Positions 1 through 12,600 of a stretch of DNA of 64,000 bases are shown one piece after another. The stretch is taken from the NCBI GenBank assembly GCA_035235625.1, contig CP141149.1, forward strand, positions 31,303,753 through 31,367,752, in the 5' to 3' direction. This stretch comes from Saururus chinensis. Taxonomy: Eukaryota; Streptophyta; Magnoliopsida; Piperales; Saururaceae. Position 1 is the first letter of the stretch. The number at the start of each line of letters is the position of its first letter. The notes beneath the pieces were generated by a model, which did not search any database, was not told the DNA's origin, and saw only the letters and a list, made by a program, of their open reading frames with translations. A program made the position numbers and the translations under genes.

Positions 1-251
1 CACTTCATATATGCAATGGTTCTATTGTCTTTTGACAGCTACAAAATGTAAATTTTTAAAAGGATTGGGGAATAAGTAAATTTCTTTTTTGTTAAGCCTC
101 TAGTGTCAAATAGATTAATTAGTTTATGCTGATCTAATGATCCATTGATAGATTTGAGCGAATCCAAGTGCAGCTTTTTTTCTCTTCTTTTTTTAATTTT
201 TATAAAATTGACTGGAGTATTGATGGACATCTCGAATTTTGTGGAAGTCAT

Positions 252-579
252 CGTATTGCCATGATTAAACCTAGCAATAAAAACTTTTTTGTTATTAACC
301 TGCGCATGAAGATGGATTTAGGCCTCCCTAAGGTGGAGTACCTTTATCCAGCTGAAATGACTTTCTTTGAGCAGTCTTTTGCGTGTCCATTTTTTTTATC
401 AAATTTGTATGCTAACGTATTGCCATGATCAAACCTAGCAATATAAACTTTTTTGTTATTAACCTGCGCATGAAGATGGATTTAGACCTCCCTAAGGTGG
501 AGTACCTTTATCCAGCTGAAATGACTTTTTTTAGCAGTCTTTTACGTGTCCGTCTTTTTTATCAAATTTGTATGCTAAC
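252..579. repeat. Tandem duplication, two 164-bp units
   Basis: Two adjacent direct copies, 252-415 and 416-579, match almost base for base. Both begin with cgtattgccatgat and run through the same T-rich end, atcaaatttgtatgctaac. The frame is open for part of each copy, so two similar 86-codon frames appear, but no family is recognisable. This is a simple local duplication. Confidence 0.9.
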
Positions 580-1129
580 ATTTAATTTCACACCAAAGTT
601 GAGCATGCATGTGAGATCCATTCCAACAGAAAGATATTATGAAGTCATTTACGTGTCATTTAAAGTCAACTATAATTCACTGTAGAGCTGTGGGTTGGAC
701 ACTTCAGGCCATTCGAAATCAACTGTTGTAATTCAGGGTTTAAGGGCCAAATTACGTGTGATCCCTTTCTCTAAAGTAGGCGAAACTATTTTTTAGGGTT
801 ACCAGCGCGACACTTTTTGTCTCATAAAATCTTACACTAACTTTTGATTGGATCAAGAAAAGTGGAATACCTATTTTTATTGTGAGGTGAGACACTATTC
901 TCCGTCCAATCAATACTTAAGTGTAATGTAATGTTTTGTTGGACAAAAATAGTGTCGGGTTATTATTATTAATTTTAAAAATAATAAGTTAAGGCATGAG
1001 GCATTATGTAAACGGACGAGTCAATTAGGCACAAACCTTTTTTAATATATATTTAATAATATATAAAATATGATGTTTTTTATTTTTACTTTGATGCATT
1101 TTTTATACTTAAAAAATGTTATAGACTTA

Positions 1130-1699
1130 GGGGCTATTTGGTGTTAAATTTTTTAGAAACAGAATTAGAACTTTTTAGAATTAATTTTAAAAATTTACTG
1201 TAGAATATGAATTACGTTTGATAATAGATTTTATTAGAATAAATTTAAATGTTGCGTCAGACCTAATTTTTAAACTTTAAACTAATATAATTTTTTTTAT
1301 CTTGAACTCGGATATGCACATTTTTAGTACCATTATGCTTCTAAATTTAAGCTTTATCACACAAGATCCCACAAGGGTGGGTAATTTTGAATTTTTAAAG
1401 TGGGCCCTACCTATATGGCACATTTCTTAAGGTTTTATATTAATATGAGAGATAACTGTTTAAAAATAATAAAATTTGTAATTTTTAAAGCAGGGACTAG
1501 GAGACATAATCGACTATATCACCTTATGAGGTGATTTGGTAATACATGTTGATTTAGGCTCGAAACGGCTTAAATCAACTTATGGGCTAAAATCTTAATT
1601 CTACCAAGCTTTTATACACAAACAAAATTCTAATAATTAAAGCTTTAATTGAGGCTAAATCAGTTGAATCTTACAAAAATCTAGTACACAAATGGCCCC
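1130..1699. mobile_element. Tourist-like MITE (PIF/Harbinger type)
   Basis: The left end GGGGCTATTTG and the right end CAAATGGCCCC are inverted copies with one mismatch. They are flanked by the 3-bp duplication TTA at 1127-1129 and 1700-1702. A TTA/TAA target and a G-rich terminus containing ATTTG are usual for Tourist-type MITEs. The 570-bp body has no coding capacity. The 3-bp duplication alone is weak evidence, so the class rests on the ends. Confidence 0.6.
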
Positions 1700-1849
1700 T
1701 TAGGCTTACATTGATTTGCAAGTGAATGCATTTTCTAATTTTGGCAAAAAAATAATACTTTTCCTTACACTATAAGCCATTTTATATTGCTTGTGCAATA
1801 CCAGTTAAAGAAAGTTTCGAAGTGAAAAAGACATTTTTTTGGCTATAAG

Positions 1850-2412
1850 TAGGGTCGAAATTGGGTTGGGTCATGTCGGGTTGGAGCTAGGCCTTGCCTT
1901 AGCCCACCAACGTATTTACAAGCCCTGACCCAGCCCTAACCTGATCATAAGTAGGCTTGGATTGGGCCATATTTTTTTTCTTTTTTGTCTTTAATTATTT
2001 TTATTAAAATTATTTTTAATAGATAAATATGTAATATTTGGGTGGTCTCCTACTAGTGAGACCCATAAAAGAGAAGATCATATTTTTTTGGCTTTAGGTA
2101 GGGGGTCCTTTACAACTAACTATGATGACTTGGAAACTTAAAATCTCTAAAACTTCCTTAATATATATAATTTCTTCTTCTCTTCCTTTTTAGCCAAAGT
2201 AAAACTATATAAAAAGATAAAAATAAATTTTTTATACTTAAAAGATAGGCTAAACAGGTCGGCAAGCTTTTTGCTCCCCCTACCCTAGCCAAATTATATT
2301 TAATACGTGCCTAAAATTTTCATGTCCGGCCCTAGGATTGGGCCCAAAAATTTCCAGTCTTAACCCGTATTTTTACGAGTCAAACCAATGGCCTATAAAA
2401 ATTTCACCCCTA
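1850..2412. mobile_element. Non-autonomous hAT-type element
   Basis: The ends TAGGGTCGAAATT (left) and AAATTTCACCCCTA (right) are imperfect inverted repeats. They are flanked by 8-bp copies gctataag (1842-1849) and gctataaa (2413-2420), which agree at 7 of 8 positions. An 8-bp duplication and a TAGGG terminus suit the hAT superfamily. The interior is rich in GGGCC/GGCCC words and has no transposase frame. It resembles the element at 44953-45857 in its ends and composition. Confidence 0.65.
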
Positions 2413-3194
2413 GCTATAAACCATAGTAAAAGTTTTTGGAACCAAACTTTAACAGTCCGTAGGTTGTTTTTCAGTTTTAATGAATGTTGGCGATATAAAA
2501 CTTCTTCCCATTTTTTTTTGAAGATGGTGATTACTGCGATGGTAATTAGATATATTTTGGGTCTCTCAACAGTAATACGTCAAAGACAATGCGTTACCAC
2601 TAGAATCGAACAACTCAAAGGATTAGGCTTTACTTTTCAACTGAATAGTTTCTACTTTCTCTACCATAATGAGTTGGGAATAAAAAATAGCAAATGCAGG
2701 ATTCATAAAATTGGCTACTTATTTTAAAGATTAATTGATTAGTTTCGTAACAATCCAATAGCATATGTTAAATATTTCTGACAAGTGGCTTCTGGAAAAT
2801 GGTTGAACTGCGAACTAGCAACCATGATGGATGAAGTATCGTTTTAGAAAAGAGAATATCTGCCACCTCGGAAGTCTTTTTCACAATAGCATATTTGATA
2901 AGATGCACATCGTGCCAGATACGGAGAATCTCTGCAATCTCAAACATCATTCTTACAAAAGATCAGAAACAATACCATATATAACCAAAGGGAATTATCT
3001 TATCTCAAAAACAGACGGCATGAAGTTTGTGTTCTGGACTTATCAGCAAAAATCAGAGACTAATATAATTAGATATATTTCTTTTAGAGAGACAAAATTT
3101 CAGTATCATTACTGAAAATCCATAGTCCTATGAAAGAACTATGAATTTCATAGTCAAATGTCTTCCTACAAATCAATCTCAATTTAACAAAACT

Positions 3195-6100
3195 TTAAAG
3201 CTCAGTCTTTCCAATTTTCGAAGGTTTAGAAGCTGTCTTCTTTCCCTGCCACCAGTCTTTTATCTGATGTGATGCCTTGCTTACCCGTTTTGTTATATCG
3301 TCCGCAGCTCCTTTCATACCTTTCAGTATTTTCTGCTTCCAAACAGCCTTAGGAGGTTCTTTATCTCTCAATATTTTCCCCTGCACATACAGGAGAAAGA
3401 AAGTCTGCATGTAGAAAGAGCTACATACAACTGATATTGGTTTAGAGAGAAGGAAGACTAACCAAATTTGAGGGGAAGACATCTTCTTCGTCATCTTCAT
3501 CTGCTTCATCATATCCAAAGTCATTATTCAAGAGATCCTCTTTTGAATACATTTTCATACTTGGCGCTCCTGGTAATCCCTGAAAAAGACTTAACAATGC
3601 AGCTCAAGAGTACCAAGAAGATGGCAGTTGAGATTTGGCAATGAAAAAAAAACTACCTGCATGGATCTCAACATTTTCTCCATCTCAGCTTCTTTCGAAG
3701 ACTTTGGTACAAAAGCTTCACCTGGAATTCTATCCTGTGAGTGACAACAAAACAGCAACGGAGATAAAGAATAGAGGCGCCAGTAATCTTCCAAGACAAT
3801 TAAGATTAAGGAAAAATAACCATTCCCAAGTATACTTCAAAATTCCCCATTTACATGCAACCATCACACTGAACACAACTCTTAACCTTCTCCACAACAC
3901 ATCTTTTCATTCAGTAGTTCAATTTTCAAGTATAACCAATTTTCAGAAAATGCAGCCATATGTCAACCTATGCCACGTTTGATATCTCTATCTCCAATAT
4001 GCTATCAACAGTGCAAAGAATATTTACATATCTTGACATGGGGCTTGCACCAGATGTTCCTAAGCTACTCTAGCAAAAGAAGTTGCATATAACTAACCTT
4101 TGGAATGGGTGGTGGCTTGACCGCACAAGCTGCAGTTAAATCATTGCAAAGATAGTTTACTAGTGGTTCTATGTCGGGCTTATTTTTAAACACAAACTCG
4201 GCAACATCTGTATCAGAGTACCCCATGACCTGCAAAACATGCAAGCAGTGAAATTACACCACAAATGTTGCAACAGCTCATCAAGTCCTTAACAAACTTA
4301 TACTGAATAGACATGGATATTAATGACAGTCTTGAATTTGTTATCTGATCGATGCTGTAGTATAAATAAATAGCAATGCGTATGAACTTGAATAAACTGG
4401 AAGTACCCCAACATGGTCATAATAAATCAGTTTAGCAGAATTAGCCTGAACATCGTCACAATTATTCAAGTTTAGCTCAATCTTTTATACTCAGGTCTCA
4501 GGTTCATTGCCAAGACCAGCTTGGGCCGTCAGTGGACTCAGGACTGAGGCAAGTCAAAGCTCAGCTGCTCCTCCCAACTTAAGCTCAGGTTGTCATGTTT
4601 TTTAGATCAGAATATATTTCTGCAATAGGTAGCATTGAGACTTTTAGAAAATTCAAATAACTTTTTTGTCGTGCTTCCATGTACAATAGACTGGTAATAT
4701 TGTTGTCAGCTGTGTTGGAAATTGACCATATCAATATTTTTCTATTAATTATCTCTGATTAAGCCAACCTTAAATAACTCGGAAAGGTGTTAATCAAATC
4801 TTCATATTGCTATTTACTCCTTAGGGTTGTGTCAAGAAAGGCATCCATTGTAAACCTTGCCATTATGTTTTCAAATGTATCTATATCGTTATTGTTGAGT
4901 ATAGCAGAAGACAAATGGCCTTACAATATCCATTCCATCAACCCCATAAAGAAGGCATAAATCAAAACAATGGCAACTACACTGATAGCCTCATGAAATA
5001 ATGTAAGAACGTAGTCCAGCCTGCTTCAGGAGATGGAAATAGCATTCTTTATATAGGGGTTCCGCCAATTTTTGGCTTGGTCAAATGAGAAGATCTCACT
5101 CATCCATTACAGTAGTATGCTTTAGTATCATTCGTCAATTGCTCATTAACCTGATCATTGCAATTAACAATCCTATGTTTTAGCACAGAATTGAGCAATA
5201 CAGAAAGTGCACATGCGAGATAAATGATGTGCAACAATTAATGATAAAAATAAAGGTCAAGACACCCTGTCATCTTTCTCATCAAAATAACTACAATAAT
5301 CAGGTTTACCCAAAAAAAACATCGAGTTTAATCTTTCCGAGGGATACCTGCCTCTTACAGCCCTTCAAGGAGCATAAAAAGTGGAGAATCATTAATCAAG
5401 AGAGAGTAACTGTAAATTACAACCAGGTTTGAGTCTTATAAATTAATTGAGCATTTGTAGTAAGAAACAGTGACAAACATTAAATTTACCACGTAAATAA
5501 TCTAGAAAAAGGTTTTTTGATCGTTATCTCTTAGATGAGAATTCTTGTTCACAGACTATTTGTCAGCATTAATATGGTACGATTAGCTAACAGAAGTGTC
5601 GTTCCCACATAATTTCGGTCGTTCTAAAAAATTTAATTGAATTCAGTGCTGGCCACAAAAGATGTAGGCCAGATTACTCATCAATTAACAATTATGTCAA
5701 TACAAGTGCTTGTGAACCTCTCAGTAAAAGCAGAGTTATTTCACCTCCTGACAAGCCTTCTCAATCGTCTTACATTCTGCATTGCACTCTCCTTCAGTGT
5801 CTTGTTCAACAAGCTGGAATAAGAAGAGAAAATTCAGGCAAAGAAAGTGAACAAACCATATTTGTTACAATACCACCTAATAATAACCATAAACAGATTG
5901 CCTTGTTTCCCACTAAGCCACAAAACGTGGCATAATTTGATCCAAAAACCAATGAAACTCGTTGGATGTTTTGCAGTTGATGTAAAAGAAAAATAAAATA
6001 TCACCCGTTTGAGGAATGTATTGTCATATAAAACTTGAATAATTAATGCTAACCTCCAAGATATCTCTTTTTTCGACGACATCGATTCTAAAAATCCAAT

Positions 6101-6481
6101 CACCTTCCTCCTTCTTCAAATTACAGACATTTTCGGCGATCTCGATTATCTCATACTCCGAAATCTGAACACAAACAAAGACAGATAGAGAGAGAGAGAA
6201 CAAGATTGAAAATCACTAATCCATTCCGCAGAAACAGAACATAAAGAGATAACAGGCTAAAATTCCCCGAAATTCACCTTTTTGGGGGAGATCTGGCCCT
6301 CCTTTCTCTTGACTTGCTGGTGCAGCTGGAAGGCCACTTTCTGACAAACCTGGCATCTAATGAAGGGGACGTCGTCCTTCCGGGCGGCCGGGGCTGGTTT
6401 CTTCTTAGAGCAGTGTGAGATCGGAATCGAAGAGATCAGGAGGGCCGAGAGCAGCACTATCATCACCTCAGCCCTTGCCAT
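3195..6481 (-). CDS. Canopy/MSAP-type saposin-like ER protein (TLR4 regulator and MIR-interacting MSAP family)
   Basis: Seven phase-0 exons on the minus strand: 6481-6278, 6164-6054, 5813-5745, 4229-4098, 3734-3657, 3579-3463 and 3380-3195, giving 298 aa. The start is the ATG at 6481. Residues 1-26 form a signal peptide. Eight cysteines at about 43, 46, 82, 115, 119, 126, 156 and 163 form the saposin-like fold typical of canopy proteins, starting with the pair in IRCQVCQK. An acidic run (DEADEDDEED) follows, then a basic, Trp-containing tail, and the protein ends in KTEL. Animal relatives are ER chaperone-type proteins that help fold receptors, and plant members such as Arabidopsis At1g42480 are little studied. 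I infer an ER-lumen folding role. The gene is divergent from the neighbour at 6871. Family assignment and exon chain are firm, because every junction keeps frame. Confidence 0.9.
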
Positions 6482-6870
6482 TGCCAATCTCTCTCTCTCT
6501 CTCGCCGGCTTCTCCGCTCCTCATACTCTGTGGGTCTTCACACAGTCGTCTCGTCCCTGGCAGTAGACGACCCAGGCCGGGGCGGAGCCGAAACTCCACA
6601 GAGACGCTGCGCGTGACCGCTGGGTTCGGAATCGCGTGAGTCCGCAAATACGTCACGAACTGTGGGCCCTACTTCCTCACGTGATCCGCTTACAAGCCCA
6701 TTCCGCCTAGACTAGAGAAGAAGCCGTGAGTCATAAGCACTAAGCCCGCTCCTCCCGCGCTCAAAGCCGTTGCTGCTAAAACCCTAGCCCCTCCTCCGGC
6801 TTTCCACCTCCCAGTCCTCGCAGAAGCTGAGAAGTGCAGGTCGAGTTGGTCGTTCCGGGCCACAAGCACA
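6482..6870. promoter_or_regulatory. Shared bidirectional promoter
   Basis: Only 389 bp separate the two divergent start codons, so both genes must be driven from here. Visible motifs are a G-box CACGTG at 6678-6683, a site II-type TGGGCC at 6662-6667, and a telo-box-like AAACCCTAG at 6779-6787 close to the plus-strand start. Site II plus telo-box is common upstream of plant translation and ribosome-biogenesis genes. The stretch is clearly more GC-rich than the surrounding intergenic DNA. Transcription starts were not determined. Confidence 0.75.
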
Positions 6871-9638
6871 ATGGTCGAAGTCCTGGTGGGCCGCAACCTG
6901 GAAACCATGTTGAAGGAGTCGATTTCCCGTTTTGTGCAGGAGTTTCAGATCCAGAAATGCGATTTCTCCGGGTTCCGCGCTATCTTCTTCCGCCTGCTCC
7001 AGTCGGCGCCGGACCCTCCTCTTGAAGCCATCTGGTTTTACTCTGCCGTCAGTTTCCACGAAGCTAGGGCTTTCGAGCAGCACGGCCCGTCGGGCAGGGT
7101 GGCGGCAGCTAGGGATCTCTTCCAGCTCCTCTCTGCCTGCTCGGCCGCGTGCCGTGGCATTGACAGCGTCGCATTGCTCGCGCCGGTGATTTACGTGCTG
7201 CACAAGTTGGTGACTGAATTGAATGTTGAAAACCTATCTTCGAAAAAGACGAAGAAGCTGACCGGGGAAATCGAGTGTCTTGTAGAGGGACTTGTTGGCT
7301 ACATTAGCATTTGTAGCTGTAAGGATGCCGACGGCGATGACATACCGACTAGCAGGGTTTCGTGTTTGTCGGATTTGGTCAGGGTTTGGACGGCAGGTGA
7401 AGAAGGAGAGGGATTCACAGTATTCTTCCCGCTTGTTGGCGACAGTACTAGAAGTATGCTCGGGGCGGAAGGGTGCGGAGTGCGCTATTTGGCCGCGACT
7501 GTTATGCTTGAAGCATTTATGCTCAAGTTATACTTGAAACTTCGGAGTGGATGTTCAAGGATTGAGCTCAAAACATGGGCTGTTGGTGCGGTAACTGCAT
7601 TTCGTAATCGCCTCTTCTATGGTAAGTGTCTTCAGCATTCTTGCTTGAATCCCCATCCTTTGCTTAGAGCTATTGAATTTTATAGCAGGCAGCAGGAAAT
7701 TATTTGAGAAGTTAACTGGGGCGTGAGAACAACAGTAGTGTACCGGTCGGTAGTCTAAAACAACTAATGGAAGTAATCCATAGAGCTCGAATTTGATTGT
7801 CAGTCGTGCCTTTTTGTATTTTTTTTGTCCATGGATACTTCGGTTATGTTGCAACTGAAACTTTATTGAACATTTACTTGATAGGAGCCTAGAAAGCTGT
7901 TGGCGCCGAGTGACATTTGCCTATGTTGTTTGTTTCCTTGTCTAGGTCTATAGTTGTATTTAGGGTAAATTGCACTTACACCCCTTGGATTATGGCAAAA
8001 TTGCACATACACCGCCTGTATTATGTAAACCTGAACATAACCCCAGGAGCAGTATTTTTCTGTCTATTTCCTCTTTTACCCCTCTCCTTTCCCTTTCCTC
8101 TATCCCTGGTTTGATTTGAGTCAAATGGTTAAGCAATTACTGCACCCTATCCCTCTGCTTGAGTACCAAGCGGGGCACTAAGAACCTGGAGAGAAAGAGA
8201 ACACCTTGTTTGCCTTACGGATTTTGGGAACACATACACCTCTTGGATATGGTAAAACTTCACTAAACAGTCTTTGGAACAGTGAGAGAGATTGCGAGGA
8301 AGAAAATGATACATGTATGTTTGAAAATGTTAGAATATTTGGTGGCATTTGTGCTGGATTTTTTTCGCATTGCAGTTTTGTGCTGATTATGTTTCTGTGG
8401 ACAATGCCAATGTGCTCATTTTTTATTATGACATGTATGTATTCAATCAGATATGCTTCTTAGAGTGCTGCTGGAGCTCTCATTGCCAAGGATTATGCCG
8501 TTGGTCAGTAATTCCAATCATCTACAGTGCTGTAAAAAATTTGATTGACATTCAAATCACCAGTGTATGCTGATATTCTCTATTTCCAAAGCCCTCAAAA
8601 TATTAAGGGCATGTAATTGTTTCAATGATGACTAACCAAAACTTTACGATACCAGAATTCTGAAGATGATTCCCTTTTACAAGAGACTTTATTTGACACA
8701 CTGATATTAGTGGAGTATTCGTTCCTCAACTTAGGAACACCACCTGGACTATCAGATGCTTTCACCAGAAATCTTGCTATGACAAAATTGATGGCTGTCC
8801 TAGAGGCTGTACAACTTGCCAGGTAAAAAATATGGTAATGTTATGAGGAAGCCACTACCGTTTCTTGTTGTGCATGCCTTCTGGTCCATAAATTACTCAT
8901 TCTCTTGATTTTATATTGAAAACAGATCGAAAGGGGATCAGTCCAAAGCCATTTCCTACTTAAGTGCTTTCTCTAGATCACGGCTTCAGTTTGATATAAT
9001 TAAATGGATCACTGATCAAACTGGCATGGAGAAGTCAAGCTTACCGCCATTAAATACACCACAAGCGCTTCTGAGTGAGTTTCTTCATTAGCTAGTTCCT
9101 TTCTCTGTTTTTTTAGTTTTTTTTCCTGGCAAGGCATTATGTATGGTTATATACATCTTAAACTGTGAAATTTTTTATGGATTTTTCAGAATGGTTGTTT
9201 GATCTTGAAGACAAAGGGCTGATATCGCTTGATATTTCAGAATTTCGGGCAAAATTTAGCCGATATGAGTTAGAACTAGTTTACGGGCGAGAAATTTGTA
9301 AGGTGGGAAGTATAAAAGATGACACTGATCTCTTCTTCATAGACAGCAAAGGGGAGGGGAATTTGAACGAGGCTTCAAGTGAGAATGTGGAATCGCAGTC
9401 CACGGACTCAGTCTTCTTGGCTGCAGCACAGTCAATACGTCTTGCTACTGGCGCGGAAAGGCGGAAGCGCAAAATAGGAAAGAAAAAAGAGAAAAAACAA
9501 GTTAAATTTCTCAAATATGAGATTGATGATGATCATATGGTAGACAATTTTGCATCAATCAATGGAAATGATGTGGAGAGTGGGAGCGAGGTGGAAAATC
9601 CAATCTCGGATGATAATATGGAAGAAATCACGTCCTGA
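6871..9638 (+). CDS. Unrecognised conserved-looking plant protein, 522 aa, with basic nuclear-type tail
   Basis: Five exons join in frame: 6871-7621, 8451-8503, 8656-8822, 8926-9074 and 9190-9638. The first ATG at 6871 has a Kozak-like context (cacaATGG). I do not recognise the family. Residues 1-370 look almost entirely helical and Leu/Ala-rich, as in ARM/HEAT-like helical proteins, with no signal peptide or membrane segment. Near residues 464-479 lies a strongly basic patch (RRKRKIGKKKEKKQVK), followed by an acidic end rich in D, E and N, which suggests nuclear or nucleolar location. The telo-box and site II motifs upstream would suit a growth or ribosome-biogenesis role, but that is inference. 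Exon 2 is only 53 nt and rests on splice signals and the restored frame. Intron 1 (829 bp) carries a repeat-like stretch near 7960-8240. Confidence 0.8.
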
Positions 9639-12600
9639 GCCGGGTAGGGAAACTCGGGTACAAGGGTGACGATCGGTCTGCTGTACTGTCTGAGCAATTT
9701 CACTGCGTCAAAGCGCATGAAAAAGTTTTTATATGCTTTTAGAAATGCTAAACGGGTTAGATAGAGAGAGAGCCTATGTGAACAGTGAAGCCCATATTTT
9801 CTTTATTGACCAACCAAGCCCATTTTGATGTTCGGGCGGAATGTAAAGAAGCATCTGTTCCAAGTCCAACCAAGGTTTGTGTGAAATATGCATGGAAAGG
9901 AAATTGACTCTCTTTTCTTTACCCATCTAAATGTGTTCCCCGTTATATGCCTCTTTTGAGAGGTTATGTCAAGCAAGGCTGGAGAAGCAGATCCCCCACT
10001 TGTGGCGCTATGGCCCCTGCATTAAAATAAGTCCATACTTTGTTCGCAGCCGAATGTTTGCGAGATGTTTCAATTCCCTCCTCATCCCAACCGGAGCCTT
10101 TTAGGCGACACAGTTAACTTTGCACACTTGCGATACACAGTTCTTTTGGGCTGTCATACATATACCACACATGCCCATGCTTTGTCTACAAGAATACTGG
10201 TGAACAATAATTTTTCTCATGAGCTGTTTAATCGAGCGAGTATTGTTAAGGGCGTGAAATATTGAATTTTCTCAAGCCGGGTCCATTCTTTTTCTCGAAG
10301 GTGCTGCCAATTGACGCTGACATGGATTTAATATCAGATAAGGAAAGCCAATTACAAGTGAATAACAAGTCCAACTAATTTTTTCTTTTTCAATTAAAGA
10401 CAATAAATTTAACCGGACAAAATCACCCATATGCTATCATAGAAGTTTCAAAATCTGCCTTTCCTGTATCTTTTTACTCTCTGCCACCTCTTCTCCACCA
10501 TCGATGCCGCTACTGTTCAAGGAAAGTTATTGGATGTAGGTAACTGACAAGGGAAAAGGGCAACGGGGAATCAGGGATGTTTATGAGTAAAGGCAAAGGA
10601 AGCGCTTTCCTTTGATATTTTCCCTTAAAAAAACTGATGTGAAAATTAGATTCCTTGCCTTTGATGCCTAGTCTAACACAGTAGAAGGTTTCCTTGGGGA
10701 ATATACTCAGCTTCTCGATGATAGACTCGGCTCAAAACTCGCATGTTTCACACATGACACATGAACCCAAGATTATGGTTCATGCGGTTTAGTCAGCTGT
10801 ACGAAGAATTTCCTACCGCAGCTGAGCTCAATACCTACCCTAACCATCACCATTTGCGGGGGCAAGATGCTCTGTACTAATAATTGTTTTATGCTAGTCC
10901 CTCTTGGCTCTTGCAGGTTGTCATCTCTTTAATTGCCCCGATTATGCCACCGGAGATGCTTCAGCATTGTTCATGATGACGGACGTGACACAAATGAAGA
11001 GCATTTTCCTGGAAAGGAGAGTCTTTGATTGCAAGTACGCCATGAATACAGACAGATTTCATAAATGGATACAACCAGCCAACCACTATTGCTTCATGAA
11101 TGATCGGCAGCCTTACAATTGCACGTGTCTTTTTGTATCACGGAAACACTACAAAATCGCCCCCATTTAGAGCCGTCTCCTTCGTGGTTGACTAAAGTGA
11201 CCTTAGTTAGCACGCTTTTTTTTTGCTTGGTAAGTTCATACGCATTTTCTTCGATATCTGTTATAAGTTATGGTGAATAGATGCCCTTATACAGTGACAT
11301 GCAAGTAAAGGAGAAAATTAATGGGGAAAGAAGGCAGGGTTCGTGCCATGATCTATGTAAATCAGGCTAGGAAAAACTTGCAACAGACTGGAGTACTTAT
11401 TTTGCATGAAACTCACGTCAAGTATAGATGTATTTTAAAATCATCTTATTTCTTGATATTGTCATTTATTGGTTATGGGAGCTGATAAAATACGGGTATA
11501 ACAATAATAGAGCTAGGAGTGAGGTATGAATAAAAACGATAAAAAATAAAAATATGGAAAAAGTGTGAAAAATATAAAGAATTAAGAAAAAAAATATAAA
11601 AACTAAATTTCTTTAAGAGTAAAAGTATCTATAAGATTTGTAACCGGCCCAACATAAACTGGAAAAATATGTATTATATGAAAAAAAAATACATAAAATG
11701 AGAAAAAAATATATTAAATGGGGAAAATGAGTATTATTAAAAAAACATGTTTATTAATGTGGATAATATAGGCAGAGGATAAAAAATGCCATGTACGTAC
11801 ATAAAATCCATACTTTGTCACATAGTCGATAAAACAAGCTTTTGTTTTGTTATTCTCGTGAATTTAAGTTTTATCCACTTAAAACAACAGTTTAAGTACT
11901 TCCGCATATACACGTACAATCACGCGGTAATTAAGGAGGCCATGCTGATCTTGAGATTGTCATGAGGTCCAAACATGACGAGATTTTCAAATTACAACTC
12001 ACTCGTCTCTGACTCCAGTCGATATACTGCACACATATCGTTCATTAATCCAGCAGCTCCTGAAACGTGCACTCAGACGGGCTCGGTACTGTGGATTCTA
12101 GGTGTGGCCACTGACCTTGCACCTGCTGTGGAGCAGCCCTGTGTTTCTTCATCTCTTCTTTTTTGTGAAGAGGACCTTCCGGCTTCTGCCATTGCAAAGT
12201 CACAAGGAGGGCATGCGTGATGAGGAGGATGACCTGTCGCCAACCTTGTCTGCCAGTCCAAGTCCAACCCATCCTGCATTTTCCTTACTGCCTTGTCCGC
12301 ATCTTAAGTAGCTCGTGCCACACTCACGAGCCTAAGCCTGACAATTGAGGCTCTTCCCCCTCGCCGGAGTTAAAGGATGTACCATGTCTGCTACTCTGTC
12401 TGTATGCATAATTCTACGCTTCTACTCCACTCAGCTGCATGTGCATATCATCAGCTCAGCTTGGCTTAAATTTGGTCTTGGTTTTTCTCTGTGTTGGTGA
12501 AGTTGTGTATGGCATAGGCTATTTAATTCCTCAGCCACTTTTCAATTGAAAAAGGAATATTACTGATTGCTCTTTGAGGAATATCTAAGGGTTCCCGAAA

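Larger units (their letters stand above)
1..3194. other. Gene-free, repeat-bearing stretch
   Basis: No coding region is supported here. The open frames are short and lie in AT-rich sequence. The stretch holds a 164-bp tandem duplication (252-579), a Tourist-like MITE (1130-1699) and a small hAT-type element (1850-2412), each listed separately. The final ~450 bases before 3195 are probably downstream sequence and 3' UTR of the minus-strand gene ending at 3195. Confidence 0.7.

Noticed and set aside
6784-7203. 139-codon minus-strand frame opposite the unknown gene
   Set aside because: It is a GC-driven shadow of exon 1, without conserved features.
10904-11170. 88-codon plus-strand frame
   Set aside because: No homology is recognised and no splice-consistent neighbour exists. 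The length is within chance for this DNA.
11975-12311. Overlapping open frames on both strands, a possible small gene
   Set aside because: No conserved motif, signal peptide or splice-consistent extension is visible, and the frames on the two strands are equally good, which suggests chance.
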